A DNA stretch of 64,000 nt from Amia ocellicauda (lineage: Eukaryota > Chordata > Actinopteri > Amiiformes > Amiidae), in NCBI RefSeq assembly GCF_036373705.1, contig NC_089851.1:54077440-54141439 (forward strand). Reading direction: 5' to 3'. Made by a program: the position numbers and the translations under genes. Below the pieces are notes generated by a model. The model had not been told where the DNA came from. It did not search any database and saw only the letters and a list, made by a program, of their open reading frames with translations. Positions 23,064 to 32,388 of the stretch are shown here, piece by piece. Each line of letters opens with the position of its first letter. The stretch's first letter is position 1.

Positions 23064-23240
23064 ATGTATCCAGGCAAATCTCAATATTTTTTGGAAGCTT
23101 TTGAAGATGCCACCAAGAAGTATTTTGGATACTTATTTGTCGATGTCATGTCAAAGACCCCTGATGAATACCGTTTAAGGACGGGTCTTTTCCCCCCTGA
23201 CATCCCGGTGGTTTATGTGTTTAAAAAACAAAGAAAGTAA
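23064..23240 (+). CDS. Polinton conserved small protein, 58 aa
   Basis: Intact 58-codon frame from ATG 23064, about 30 bp after the PolB end. The pattern YFGYLFVDVMSKTPDEYRLR, followed by TGLFPPDIPVVYVF, matches the short protein I have seen encoded after or near PolB in other Polintons. Its role is not known to me. Confidence 0.55.
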   Translation: MYPGKSQYFLEAFEDATKKYFGYLFVDVMSKTPDEYRLRTGLFPPDIPVVYVFKKQRK

Positions 23241-23270
23241 AAGCCGCTGGTTTTCCAGCGTTGAGCACAT

Positions 23271-23619
23271 TTGCTGTCTGTGACTCTGGCTGTCAGTATG
23301 TCACTGCGTATGAAGAGAAAACTGGCTCTCCTGCAGCTGCTGGTTAAAGCCAAGCCGCAACAAGGCCATTCTGTGCGCCGCTGGAAGCGACCTGGTACAG
23401 GCCGTGTCAGAAATCGCTCTAAATACACTGAAAGGAAACATCCGCTTGAGCGCTAAACAATTTCAGAAACTCAAGAAAAGTGGCCACATTATAAAAACAC
23501 TTAGTAAAAAGACAGTGTCTGTTAAGAGAAAGAGAAATCTATTGAATCAGTCTGGGGGGGTTATCAGTAATTTGCTAAGTATTGCCATTCCCCTCATTAC
23601 CGGCTTACTGACCAGATGA
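23271..23619 (+). pseudogene. Polinton conserved small protein with GG-hydrophobic tail
   Basis: The open frame 23404-23619, extendable upstream in frame to about 23350, has the conserved pattern IALNTLKGNIRLS, a Lys-rich middle (KKTVSVKRKRNLL) and a hydrophobic tail NQSGGVISNLLSIAIPLITG. A candidate N-terminus in another frame starts at 23289, so a one-base frame change near 23350 probably splits the gene. Basic body plus hydrophobic C-terminus would suit a virion-associated or membrane-active protein, but that is inference. Confidence 0.6.
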
Positions 23620-24359
23620 AAATGCAATTCACTGAGAAAATGTATCTAGTACCTCAGAAACAGATGGGCCAAATTAAAGAGGACTTTCCAGTTGAACACG
23701 ACATCAGAAAAATAGCCACATATAAATTGGATGGTGAAATGAAAGATATTCTGCAAAGCTCTCAATTGGGTGAATATGACAAAGCGCTGCAGAGGTACTT
23801 GGCCCTGACGTGGCAGGCAGAATCTGAAAAAGCCACTTTGACTTTGCAGATGCCTGACACCGATACCCCGGCCGAAAAACCGCACACAGAGCCTGTTTTC
23901 GATTATATTTTAGACGCTATCCCACAAAGGCAAAATAAAAATGCCGAAATGGTGTCCAACAATTCTATAGCTAGCTGGAATGAGAATGGGGAATTTGTGT
24001 ACAAGGGGGGCCCTGTTCGTGGGTCTCATGTGATTGATCTGGTTAGGGCTGTCACACAGCCGCACACGCTGGCCACAGGAAGAGCCCCCAAAGGCTGGGG
24101 CAGTTTTATGATGGCGATGGCGGAGATTAACATCCCCGGTTCGGTACTGTCTAACAGAATAAACAGGGAGGTGTTGGAGAAACTGAAAACAACACCTACT
24201 AGAAACAGTTCTATGTCTATACAGAGAAATCCTATTTCTCCTGAACCAGACTTTGATATTTCGATGGAGGGGGCGGCTGCCCCACCCGAAACACCACAAA
24301 GAGACCAGCCAGCTAAAAAGCATCGGCTGTTTGGGAAATTACCATGGCTGTCTCTGTAA
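23616..24359 (+). CDS. Polinton conserved protein, 247 aa
   Basis: The only long undamaged gene in the element. It overlaps the previous stop (ATGA at 23616-23619), indicating coupled compact organisation. The N-terminal third (KMYLVPQKQMGQI) contains a region predicted helical. The middle carries IASWNENGEFVYKGG and VRGSHVIDLVRAV, followed by a conserved GWGSFMMAMAEINIP. The C-terminus is Pro-rich and disordered-looking. The pattern recurs in Polintons as an uncharacterised conserved protein; I assign no function. Confidence 0.7.
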   Translation: MKMQFTEKMYLVPQKQMGQIKEDFPVEHDIRKIATYKLDGEMKDILQSSQLGEYDKALQRYLALTWQAESEKATLTLQMPDTDTPAEKPHTEPVFDYILDAIPQRQNKNAEMVSNNSIASWNENGEFVYKGGPVRGSHVIDLVRAVTQPHTLATGRAPKGWGSFMMAMAEINIPGSVLSNRINREVLEKLKTTPTRNSSMSIQRNPISPEPDFDISMEGAAAPPETPQRDQPAKKHRLFGKLPWLSL

Positions 24360-25008
24360 AGCGGGTCCTCATGGTTTTATTTTTTGTATTATTATTTTGG
24401 TTGTTGTTTGTTTATATATAGGCTATAGAAATACATACATTGATGTTATCTGTAAAATGTTAAATCCTTGTGTGATTCTGATAATAAAAAAAGGAATTAT
24501 TATTATTATTATTATTATTATTGTGTTTGTATGTCAAAGAACATTATCAGTGGTGTTTCACTGTTTTAGTTTATTTGGTTTTTGTGTGTGCTGAATAAAA
24601 AATGTAACGCGTGATAAACTATGGTGTTTGTATGTATGGATTTATTAACTACATATAAACATAATTCATGTGTATATAATATTTTATTATCAGGTTAGCA
24701 GGCGTTACATATATGAGAATGCCACGTCATTAAGCTTAAACGCACACACACAAACATACACACAAGCATTATTCTATCATTCTATAGTGTCTATAGTGTT
24801 ATTCATACACTGTTCTAACATTGTTTATTTCTGTTCATGACTGATTTAGCAATTATGACAGATCCTAAAATCATGCATTCGGTTACACATCTGACAATTC
24901 TCATTTACATGAAGCTTAAACAGATACATAGGTCTCGTTCTCCTGTTATAAATTTTCACAAACTGCATTACTAATTAAATCTTCAGAATACAAATCCAAT
25001 ATCTGATT
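24360..25008. other. Convergent intergenic region of the Polinton
   Basis: AT-rich, with an (ATT)n run near 24497-24521 and AATAAA at 24593-24598. It separates the plus- and minus-strand gene sets and probably holds their 3' ends. No ATPase frame here. Confidence 0.5.
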
Positions 25009-25391
25009 TTAAGCTAGCTCCTTACAACGCTGTTGTAAAAAATACACACAGTGGTTTCCACATGTTGTGGATAAAGCATCCTGCAACTGTCTGGAGTTAA
25101 CACTGTTAACACTGAGTTTGTGTTTAAAAAACACATGATTGATTTAGGGAAAAAAGGAGCATTGGGGGGGAATCCGTAAGAATCAAAGAATTCGGCCTTC
25201 CCATCTCCTCCTAGATAGATAGCAAGCCAGTGCTCCCCGGGTCGGTCATGCGGATGTGTGTTGATGACGAAACAGGCCGGCCTGTGGACTCCTGACCGTT
25301 TGGGGAGCTTGTCAGATGGAAACACACCCAGAAAATAGTCTGTTGTGTAACTGTCCTTAGTCATGATGGCCCCAATCTGTTGCGTATTCAT
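25009..25391 (-). pseudogene. PRO: Adenain-like cysteine protease, frameshifted
   Basis: Ulp1/adenovirus-type maturation protease. From Met at 25391 the frame shows the catalytic His in GEHWLAIYL and the Asp region in AEFFDSYGF. The catalytic Gln and Cys segment (LSTTCGNHC) is present near 25050-25080 but in another frame, so a frame change near 25090 inactivates it. The family processes capsid precursors. It is the last gene of the minus-strand cluster, next to the major capsid gene. Confidence 0.85.
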
Positions 25392-25452
25392 GACCAGAGT
25401 ATTGAAAGCCACAAGGCAATCGTTTTTCAACTGTAGTCGTAAAGGACTTATC

Positions 25453-26695
25453 TTAATAATGATTAATGTTAATTTCAACAATGTTGTCAAAAACAGCATA
25501 CACTATCATGTTCACGGTGGTTGGTAATGGCTGGGCAAAACTAATTTCTGCTCTCAGGTTCCCTGTTTTTATGAGCGAATAGTGCCCAGTGCACTCTTGA
25601 TCCGGGCTGAGGTTAAATGCAAACAGTGTGTAACCTCTGGCAAACTCCTTACAGTCCACTACCAGAGGCTTGTCTTTGAGGTGCTTTCCGGCTGTTTCCA
25701 CCAGGTTAAAGTTATCATTTGCGAAATCCGGTTGTAGCGGTTTAGTAGGGATCTGCTCCCCATCTACTTACAGGGCCAGGAAATTAATATCACAATGTTT
25801 AAAGTAGAAGGGGTTTATCCACAAAACCAATTGCTATTATTTTAGCCAATTGTCCCAGAAACACATTTTCCTGGTTGCAGACCCTGCTTCCTCTGGCCAG
25901 ACTGAACACTTTCATATGAACCCGATCTACAGGGTATTTTGCATTAGCCACCTGCAGCACATCGGCATGACCCAGCCTGACAGCGGGGGCCACCCGGACC
26001 CTCTTCACAAACACAGCTGCTGAGAGAACCGACAGTTTGAAATCCTCAGCGTTGCTCATGAGACAGAACGCTTCTCTGTTACGGGTGAGTTGAATTTTTA
26101 TATCAACGCCGTTCAGCACTAATTTGTCTTGAAAAAACATGTCTGCATGAATACAACCCAACAATTCTAGTTTTCGGCTTCCTGCTGTATAGGCCGCTCT
26201 ATTTCTGAACCCCAGGTTTGTCCCGTTCAGTGCGGTTACTTCATGCTGGCCGGCTGTGTCCTTGACAAAAAGGCCTGCTGAGTACTATGTGTTCAAAGTG
26301 CTTTCACTGTAGTTGAGAATGGATTCTATTATAGCCCTGTATGGATAACAGTTGTTGCTCTGGCTAATAAGTCTGTCACCGATTGTGATGTCGACCTGGC
26401 TGAAAAGGGAGGCCACGGGGTAATTTACCAGGCCCACCCGATCATCCTGGGCCAGATCAGTGCCATCATGCTTAGTAATTTTACAAGTCAGGTAGATGAT
26501 CGTGTTGTTCAGATCTAGATAGTCCTCTCCGTTTCCAGTGATGTAGAATTCCAGTGGGGCATTGTCAGAGAGCGCTGTGAGGGGGGGCACCTACACATAG
26601 AAACTCTTCTCAATGCTGGTCTGTGTGGGCACCAGCTGAAAAAGGTCCAGTTCAGATTTGGTGCACTCCTCAGAACTGCAGTGAACGAAAGCCAT
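25453..26695 (-). pseudogene. MCP: Major capsid-like protein (double jelly roll), broken
   Basis: The start segment (ATG 26695) has the conserved Polinton pattern ECTKSELDLFQLVPTQTSIE. It continues through PLEFYITGNGEDYLDLNNT, a central region (AVFVKRVRVAP) and a closing region with CTGHYSLIKTGNLRAEI and TVNMIVYAVFDN. Breaks are an in-frame stop near 26592, a stop near 26285, and a frame change plus stop near 25770-25800. Length over about 410 codons is somewhat short of the family. It would form capsomers if intact. Confidence 0.85.
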
Positions 26696-26697
26696 GT

Positions 26698-27110
26698 TTA
26701 AAATATATCCCCGCGATGTTGTTGCCTGGAGCTCCTCTTCTTACCAGCCCCGTTTCTCTTATGATTGTGTTTCTTCTGTATAGTCCTTTTAACAGGGGCC
26801 GGCGGTCCTGTGAGCCCCAGTGGTGTCGTTCTTTTCCTTTTAATGCCTCTCCTGACCTTTCGGAGCATGAATTCTACTGGCCACCGCACTTGTAACCTGC
26901 CCGACCACATCTTTAGCTATGTTTCTGGCAGCCAATTTGACGTGTGGTTTGACAATTTCTAATCCGCGTCTCAGAAAAGGCATAGCTACCAGCTACCCCC
27001 GCACCGTATTGTACTGGCATCCCGGCGAAACCGGGGAGGCCGTTACCCGCCTGATACTTGTAGTAGTTCCTATACATGTGCGGGTCTCCATAGTTTTTAA
27101 CAATCACCAT
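26698..27110 (-). pseudogene. Gly-rich/basic core-like protein, frameshifted
   Basis: N-terminal part has YYKYQAGNGLPGFAGMPVQ and GAGVAGSYAF, the Gly-rich start of a Polinton protein that often precedes the major capsid gene. The C-terminal part, in another frame, is highly basic (RRGIKRKRT, KKHNHKRNGAGKKRSSRQQ). A DNA-binding core role, by analogy with adenovirus core proteins, is inference. Confidence 0.65.
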
Positions 27111-27113
27111 GAT

Positions 27114-27858
27114 TTAAAAGTGGTTGTATCTAACAGGTTGGAAATGCAACTTCACTATCACCTTGCCGTATGCGAATGTCACATGTCCGTTCTGGTCAGT
27201 CTTTATTTCAGTGCTGATGGTGTCGAATTCATCCATGCTCAGGGGGACATAGTGGGGCTTATCATATAACAGCGTAACAAACTTGCCTTCTTCCCCTTTT
27301 TTAGGTATACAGCGCAGAAGCGGGGCATACATGTCACCCACTAGTTGGTGTTCAATTATATCGGTATAAACATACATGTGGTTAAAACCCGCTGTAATAT
27401 CCGCAGGCTGGGGCGATTCCCCCCCCCCCCCCCTTCTCGGGAATGAACCCCAAGACATGTGCTAGCTGGCCCGTGGTAAAAAACAATAAAGTCGAATCCC
27501 TGAAAAGCCTCACGCTTCTAATATAGTTGTATTGAAAGTATACCTTGGGCAATGTGGGGACGGCCTTGACAGCATTATTCATGGCTGTTAACAATACATC
27601 AATGTTTTTATAGTAGCCTTGTGATATTTCATAATACCAGTTTGTATCGGTTGTCTCAGAATGCAATTCAAAGCTCTGTTTCCTGTCAAACGTATTGATG
27701 GTCATGGGGTAGTGCATCTCCACCATCCCTACCTCCCATTTACCTGGTAGATCGATGGATTTGGCTAGATGGTCAGTGAAGTTGGAGCTCTTGTTGTTAG
27801 GAAATAGTGTCTCCGAGGCATTACTGGTAAAAGTCAGGTAAAATCCATTTTCACTCAT
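27114..27858 (-). pseudogene. Minor capsid-like protein (single jelly roll), frameshifted
   Basis: Starts MSENGFYLTFTSNASETLF and continues with KWEVGMVEMHYPMTI, the typical opening of the Polinton minor (penton-type) capsid protein. The second half (YVYTDIIEHQLVGDMYAPLL) is in a different frame. The frames part at a C-run on the plus strand (27420-27433), a likely slippage site. Total about 245 codons. Confidence 0.8.
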
Positions 27859-27861
27859 TTT

Positions 27862-28275
27862 TTATCCTCTCACAACCCCCGGGGCTATGTCTTTCACCTC
27901 TGAAGCTTTGATCCAACTATTAAATTTAACTCCCCAACTCAGCCATTTGACTAAAACTTGTTTACCACGGCCACGGCCTCTGGAGTCTAAAATTTTCTGT
28001 ATTCGATAGACTCTGTCACCATTTGGGTTTATCTTTTGTAACTCTTCGGTGTAAAACTGACCTTTTATGTCGTCACCAGCATAATCTTTTAGTTTGTAAA
28101 TAGGCCTTAATCCAGGCACACATTTTTTAACTATGAATATTTCATCTGTGAATGTTTGCTCATACCCCTTTTCAAATTTCCCTTTTATTCTCGACACCCT
28201 CACATGATCACCTTCTTTAAACTTAAATTTTGAAGGTTTGCTTTTTACAAATGACCCATACACAGTCCTCCACAC
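27862..28275 (-). CDS. INT: Polinton integrase C-terminal part with chromodomain
   Basis: Residues 20-82 form the SH3-like integrase C-terminal domain (FKEGDHVRVSRIKGKF, FTDEIFIVKK, YKLKDYAGDDIKGQFY). Residues 94-127 form a chromodomain (YRIQKILDSRGRGRGKQVLV, KWLSWG, NSWI). It lies one frame away from the catalytic part upstream; the frames part between 28275 and 28370. Confidence 0.88.
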   Translation of the reverse strand: MWRTVYGSFVKSKPSKFKFKEGDHVRVSRIKGKFEKGYEQTFTDEIFIVKKCVPGLRPIYKLKDYAGDDIKGQFYTEELQKINPNGDRVYRIQKILDSRGRGRGKQVLVKWLSWGVKFNSWIKASEVKDIAPGVVRG

Positions 28276-28324
28276 CCTCAGGGCATTGTCATGGGTGACA
28301 TCTACTGGTCGTTCCTTGACAGTT

Positions 28325-28960
28325 CTATGGAATGTGTGATTGTAACTGTGAAACAGCTCTAAAGTACTTCCACATTTTCGATTTTATAGTCCTATTGAAT
28401 CTCTCTACCACACTGGCTTTCACTTTACTATTTGTCACAAAATGTACAATTTGGTATTGCTTGAGAAGACTTTGAAAACCATGGTTGAGGAATTCTTTCC
28501 CCTGATCTGTCTGCAGTTTCTTTGGAACGCGCCCTTGGGTGAATATTCTTTTAAAGGCGGCACACACTTGCTGACCCGTTTTGTTTTTTAATGGTACTGC
28601 CCAGGCGTATTTGGACAACACATCTATACAGGTTAGAATGTATTTCATACCGTTGTTGAACATACAGTTGTAGAACTGACCCATTTCCACCAGGTCTGCC
28701 TGCCATTGCCAGTCAATGTCTTGTACCAGTGTCAAGTTCCTCTTAAACCTCACCCGCGCTGGTCTGTGCACTGTGTATGTATATTGATCCGATAACCATT
28801 GTGAAACATGTTCTCTTTTTATACGGTCACCCTTTGCTCTGGCACTTCTCAGCAGTGTATCGAGTCCTCCAAAACGACCGGCTTCTTTAGGCGTATAATA
28901 GATCTCTTTTAATCTCTCTTCATGGTTCATTTTCTCGTGATTAATGAATACACCCTTCAA
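28325..28960 (-). CDS. INT: Polinton retrovirus-like integrase, catalytic part
   Basis: Inserts element DNA into the genome. Residues 20-75 are the Polinton-type N-terminal domain (GRFGGLDTLL, HVSQWLSDQYTYTVHRPARV). The RNase-H-fold core follows with the complete DDE triad: D89 in WQADLV, D152 in QTDQGKEF and E186 in VVERFNR. The start ATG at 28960 faces the tRNA-Leu gene 26 bp away. The open frame runs 211 codons and then loses homology through a frame change. Confidence 0.92.
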   Translation of the reverse strand: MKGVFINHEKMNHEERLKEIYYTPKEAGRFGGLDTLLRSARAKGDRIKREHVSQWLSDQYTYTVHRPARVRFKRNLTLVQDIDWQWQADLVEMGQFYNCMFNNGMKYILTCIDVLSKYAWAVPLKNKTGQQVCAAFKRIFTQGRVPKKLQTDQGKEFLNHGFQSLLKQYQIVHFVTNSKVKASVVERFNRTIKSKMWKYFRAVSQLQSHIP

Positions 28961-28986
28961 CTTAGTAACTTATACCAAATAGTAAC

Positions 28987-29069
28987 ACCCAGGTGGCTGA
29001 GTGCTTAAGGCATTGGACTTAAGATCTAATAGATGTATGTCTGTGTGGGTTGGAATTCCACTCTGGGTA
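28987..29069 (+). tRNA. tRNA-Leu (UAA) inside the Polinton
   Basis: 83-nt type II tRNA. Acceptor strands ACCCAGG and TCTGGGT pair 7 of 7 and are followed by A73. D arm GCTG/AGGC. Anticodon arm TTGGA-CTTAAGA-TCTAA with U33 and anticodon UAA. Long variable arm AGAT/GTCT. T arm GTGGG-TTGGAAT-TCCAC. Position 19 is C and position 56 is G, a swap of the near-universal G19-C56 tertiary pair. G56 also departs from the Pol III B-box consensus. A T6 run follows 5 bp after the 3' end. It lies between the integrase start and the right TIR. Confidence 0.85.
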
Positions 29070-29074
29070 AGTAC

Positions 29075-29080
29075 TTTTTT
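29075..29080 (+). terminator. Pol III terminator of tRNA-Leu
   Basis: Six T residues beginning 6 bp after the tRNA-Leu discriminator base, the standard position and length for RNA polymerase III termination. Confidence 0.7.
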
Positions 29081-29131
29081 GATCAAAACTTTATTTTGTT
29101 CTCTTTTTCTAATTTAATTTATTTTATTTTA

Positions 29132-29339
29132 TACCACCCCAAAAACAATCATAAAATATATAACCTAAAATCATCACATGCACATCACTAAACACAGTTT
29201 AAAATACTTTTTTATTAAAACTTTATGTTGTTGTTCTCTTCTTATTTTAATGTATTTTATTTTGGTAACAACTTATCGTACCAAACCTAATCATAAAACA
29301 TAACCTAACACAAATAATAATAAGTTTAAACTCTTAAAC

Positions 29340-29386
<47 letters not shown>

Positions 29387-29755
29387 CATCAGGGTGAGAT
29401 GGCGGCGAACACTTGTCAAGATGACCTGTGCCCTTTCCAAAATGCCTGTCATCCTAACAAGATGGAGGTCATCCAAACAAGATGGCTGCCATCCTAACAA
29501 GATCACGGTCATCCAAACAAGATGGCTGACAGGAGAGGGTCAAAGGGTAAAACCTGTATTCTTACAAGATGGCTGACTGGAGAGGATCAAAGGGTACAGG
29601 GTAAGGAGGAGCTTCCTGGCCCATTGGGCTTCTGGGTAAGGAGGGGCTTCATGGCCCGTGAGGCTTCTGGGTAAGGCGGGTTTCCCAGCCGATGGGGCTT
29701 CTGGGTAGGGGCGGGGCCACCTGTCACTTTGACATAAAGTACCATCATTACTACT
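29132..29755 (-). repeat. Polinton right terminal inverted repeat
   Basis: Inverted copy of 17568-18169, ending CATCATTACTACT. It is longer because its (CA)n tract (29343-29380) has about 19 repeats against about 8 in the left arm. Confidence 0.9.
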
Positions 29756-29761
29756 CTGATG
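29756..29761. other. Polinton target-site duplication, right
   Basis: CTGATG directly after the element's terminal ACT; partner of CTTATG at 17562-17567. Confidence 0.8.
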
Positions 29762-30339
29762 TTAGTACTTGAAATGTGTATTACCAAGCATTGATAAGTC
29801 ACACAGTGTGGCAACAATCTTGGATTATGCCTCGATTTCTCATAAACCCTTATACTGGCTGATGTGTGCTTTGGTATACAGTATCTTTGGACTGTGTTCT
29901 ACACATATCCTAAAAGACAATTCCTACATGAAGAAACATAGCAGTAATGAACAAAATATTTTGACTTACTGTACATTTTGTTCAATTTTAAGCCTGCAAT
30001 AACACACTGTCACCACTGGTAGCAGCATATACCACAAACAGCACTGAGATAAAAAAAAATGAAGCGGCCATCTTGGGCATGTACATCGTAACAACAAAAC
30101 ACTATCAGTCACTTGCAACAGTATTAGATTGGAAACTATTATTTTAAACACACAGACACTTCTGTCTGCAAATACAAATAGTGTAAATTGAGATGTGTTT
30201 AAATTAGGGATCCATGCATCAGTTCCTGGTTAAATAGTTAACGATGCAACACGGGGGCGATTTTGTGCTCTTCTCTCTCAGTGAAATCGTAACTTATGGT
30301 GACATGTTGTATACTGAACTGTGCAGAATCGCTGGCTCT
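29762..30339. other. Spacer
   Basis: No gene recognised. The first part is probably the continuation of the fish repeat into which the Polinton inserted. Confidence 0.35.
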
Positions 30340-30488
30340 ATTCAATATAATTGAAAGGGCGAACATAAGACGTTTACTGTGCGAGCTACAATCGAATAAA
30401 CGGACCTGCTCATTGAGGCGCTTGATATTAGTAATTGGACATATTTCCCGCTTTATGAAAAACATTGCTTTTACAAGCTGGAATTGTA
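30340..30488 (+). repeat. Dispersed repeat, copy 2, left part
   Basis: Begins CGAACATAAGAC and corresponds to the 16130-16230 part of copy 1. It is interrupted at 30488 by the TIR element and resumes at 33309. Confidence 0.5.
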
Positions 30489-31081
30489 CACTGTAAAAAA
30501 TGTTACATGCAATCTACTTTAAAAAATTATGGTAACATTATTACACATATTTTTTAAGGTTTAGTTTTTTTGCGAAATCTACCCGAATAAATTAAGTAAA
30601 ATTTCCTAAATTATTTAGTCTATGGCACACAATGAATTTAATTTAATCTTTTTTATTGTATGTTTTCTCACAAATTAATCAAGTAAAATTTACTCATTTG
30701 TATTAATTAAAATGACTTAATTATAAAATGTACTGCCTTTTTCAAGTTAAGATAATAATGAATACAAAATGCAGTTTTTGTTGACAAACATGCTTTTATT
30801 GTCTTTTTGGACTGTAACCATAAATAACAAATATATATAAAATGTAAGCAGCAGTTTTAAGACATGAAAAAAAAAAGTTTACATTTCCCATGTCATTGAG
30901 AAACATCATTTTGTTACACAAAAACATGTGCATACAAATAACAACTTGTAGCAAAATGTATAAAACCATTTATACTAGCTAAAAGATTGTATGAACAACA
31001 ATCATGTAGAACAGTATCAAACGCTCAATCAGTGCAGTTTTTTTTCCACCAGAACTTGATAATAATGCTTTGTCTCTCAAT

Positions 31082-31336
31082 CTAAGACATGAGTTTGTTT
31101 TTAAGTGTTAGTAATTTGGGGGAAAACTTGCACACATCCAGTTCTAAGAAGAGCTTCTGAAAGGCCTCAAATGTGTGCCTCAGTTCTTTCGAGTAGGTGA
31201 GGTTTAGTGCATACGTCAGTCCAAGAAAAACAGCACAGGCTCTAGACAGATTTTCCAAGCCAGCCATGACTTGCACCCCCTCCAAGATGATGCTGACGTC
31301 CTCCTGATCATCCCTCTTGCAGATGGCAATTTTCAT
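31082..31336 (-). pseudogene. Fish multi-copy unknown protein, C-terminal fragment
   Basis: 84 codons with the pattern SIILEGVQVMAGLENLSRAC, then FLGLTYALNLTYSKELRHTF and LLTLKNKLMS. I recognise this as the C-terminal region of a family of uncharacterised multi-copy fish proteins, some annotated as SAM-domain containing, although the name is from memory and uncertain. Upstream, the minus strand crosses ACAGTGAGAC and intron-like AT-rich DNA, so this may be a last exon carried by the surrounding TIR element. Confidence 0.45.
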
Positions 31337-32037
31337 TATTTGCGGCAGGAGATCTTGCTGTACATCTGTATTGTCTCACTGTAAAACAACCATTAAATAA
31401 GTATTTTTATCTTGTCTGTCTCTCTATCATTATATATCTGTCCATAATTATAAAGTTTATTTGTGTACGGTTGTAAACAAACATTTTGAAACATTTTTCT
31501 TATAACAGCTTAAAATTCTAAATTTCTTTGTAAACACTAAAACAAAAAAATATGTTTCAGTGGACGGCACACACTGTCAAAATAACAAGCTCAAATATAG
31601 TTTCACCAATGACAGAGGGTGTATTCAGGGTAAAGAAAAAAAATACATTTGGTGACACCAGTGTAGGGGGGAAAACTGCAAATTAACCATGTTTACATGA
31701 GGAATATAGTGCATTCAGAATGTAAAACAGCCCCCACATTAATTCTAATTTTCAGTTTACTTATTCTGATTGTTGGGGTAAAGTTGTTTTCCCAATTATA
31801 AAGAATACCTTATCAATTATTTCTTCCTGTGTCTCGGAACTGCCCTGGGACATATGCAAAGAAAATTTCATTCAGGTTCGGGACTGCCCCGAACCACCTA
31901 TGAAATATTGCTTGTAGATGTATAAAAGGCTGTGTGAAACTTTCAATAAACGAAGATAAACAAACTGACATTGTGTCAGTGACTTTATTTCCCGGGCCTG
32001 TCTCCTGCTGAGAGTCTAAACTGTTACTGGAAGCGCT

Positions 32038-32248
32038 CACTGGGGTGCCTGATTCACTGGGATCCGAAGGGTTGCTTCAACTGAAGCTTTGCACCTTAAC
32101 ACTGATGTTGATCCCAATCTGTAAATGTAACTGGTCCTACTTGCACCGCTCCAAGCAGAATTCGAACCAGCTTCACCGGCATTGGAGGTGGGTGCACTAA
32201 CAAGGACGCTAAAGATCATAGCCTCTAGCATCAGTCACTGGGGCACCT
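32038..32248 (-). mobile_element. tRNA-derived SINE with target duplications
   Basis: CACTGGGGTGCCT (32038-32050) and CACTGGGGCACCT (32236-32248) flank the insert, 11 of 13 identical. On the minus strand a tRNA-like head shows TTGTTAGTGCACCCACCTCC and the B-box-like GGTTCGAATTC. It is inside the 2.8-kb TIR element. Confidence 0.5.
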
Positions 32249-32388
32249 CTTGAGGCCAAGTGGAGTGAGGTTTACTCACACAGCTCTTACTAGCTGCTCT
32301 CTGTTACATATAAATGAAATTACACTCTGCCTTACATCACGCCTTTTGGGTTTGAGGACTGAAAGATATAACCTACTTTTTTTTTTTT

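Larger units (their letters stand above)
17568..29755. mobile_element. Polinton/Maverick DNA transposon, degenerate
   Basis: Self-synthesising transposon defined here by inverted termini beginning AGTAGTAATGATGG, a 6-bp target duplication, and the hallmark gene set of protein-primed PolB, retrovirus-like integrase with chromodomain, adenain-like protease and two capsid-like proteins. At 12,188 bp it is shorter than the usual 15-20 kb, and no FtsK/HerA-type packaging ATPase (Walker A) was found. Plus-strand genes occupy the left half and minus-strand genes the right half, converging near 24,400-25,000. Nearly every gene has stops or frameshifts, so it is a dead copy. A tRNA-Leu gene lies just inside the right TIR. 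Confidence 0.93.

Noticed and set aside
24360-25008. Hidden packaging ATPase between the convergent gene sets
   Set aside because: No Walker A (GxxGxGKS/T) in any frame I read; AT-rich and full of stops.
28987-29069. tRNA-Leu as the head of a SINE
   Set aside because: No tRNA-unrelated body, A-tail or target duplication follows; a T6 terminator and the Polinton TIR come next.
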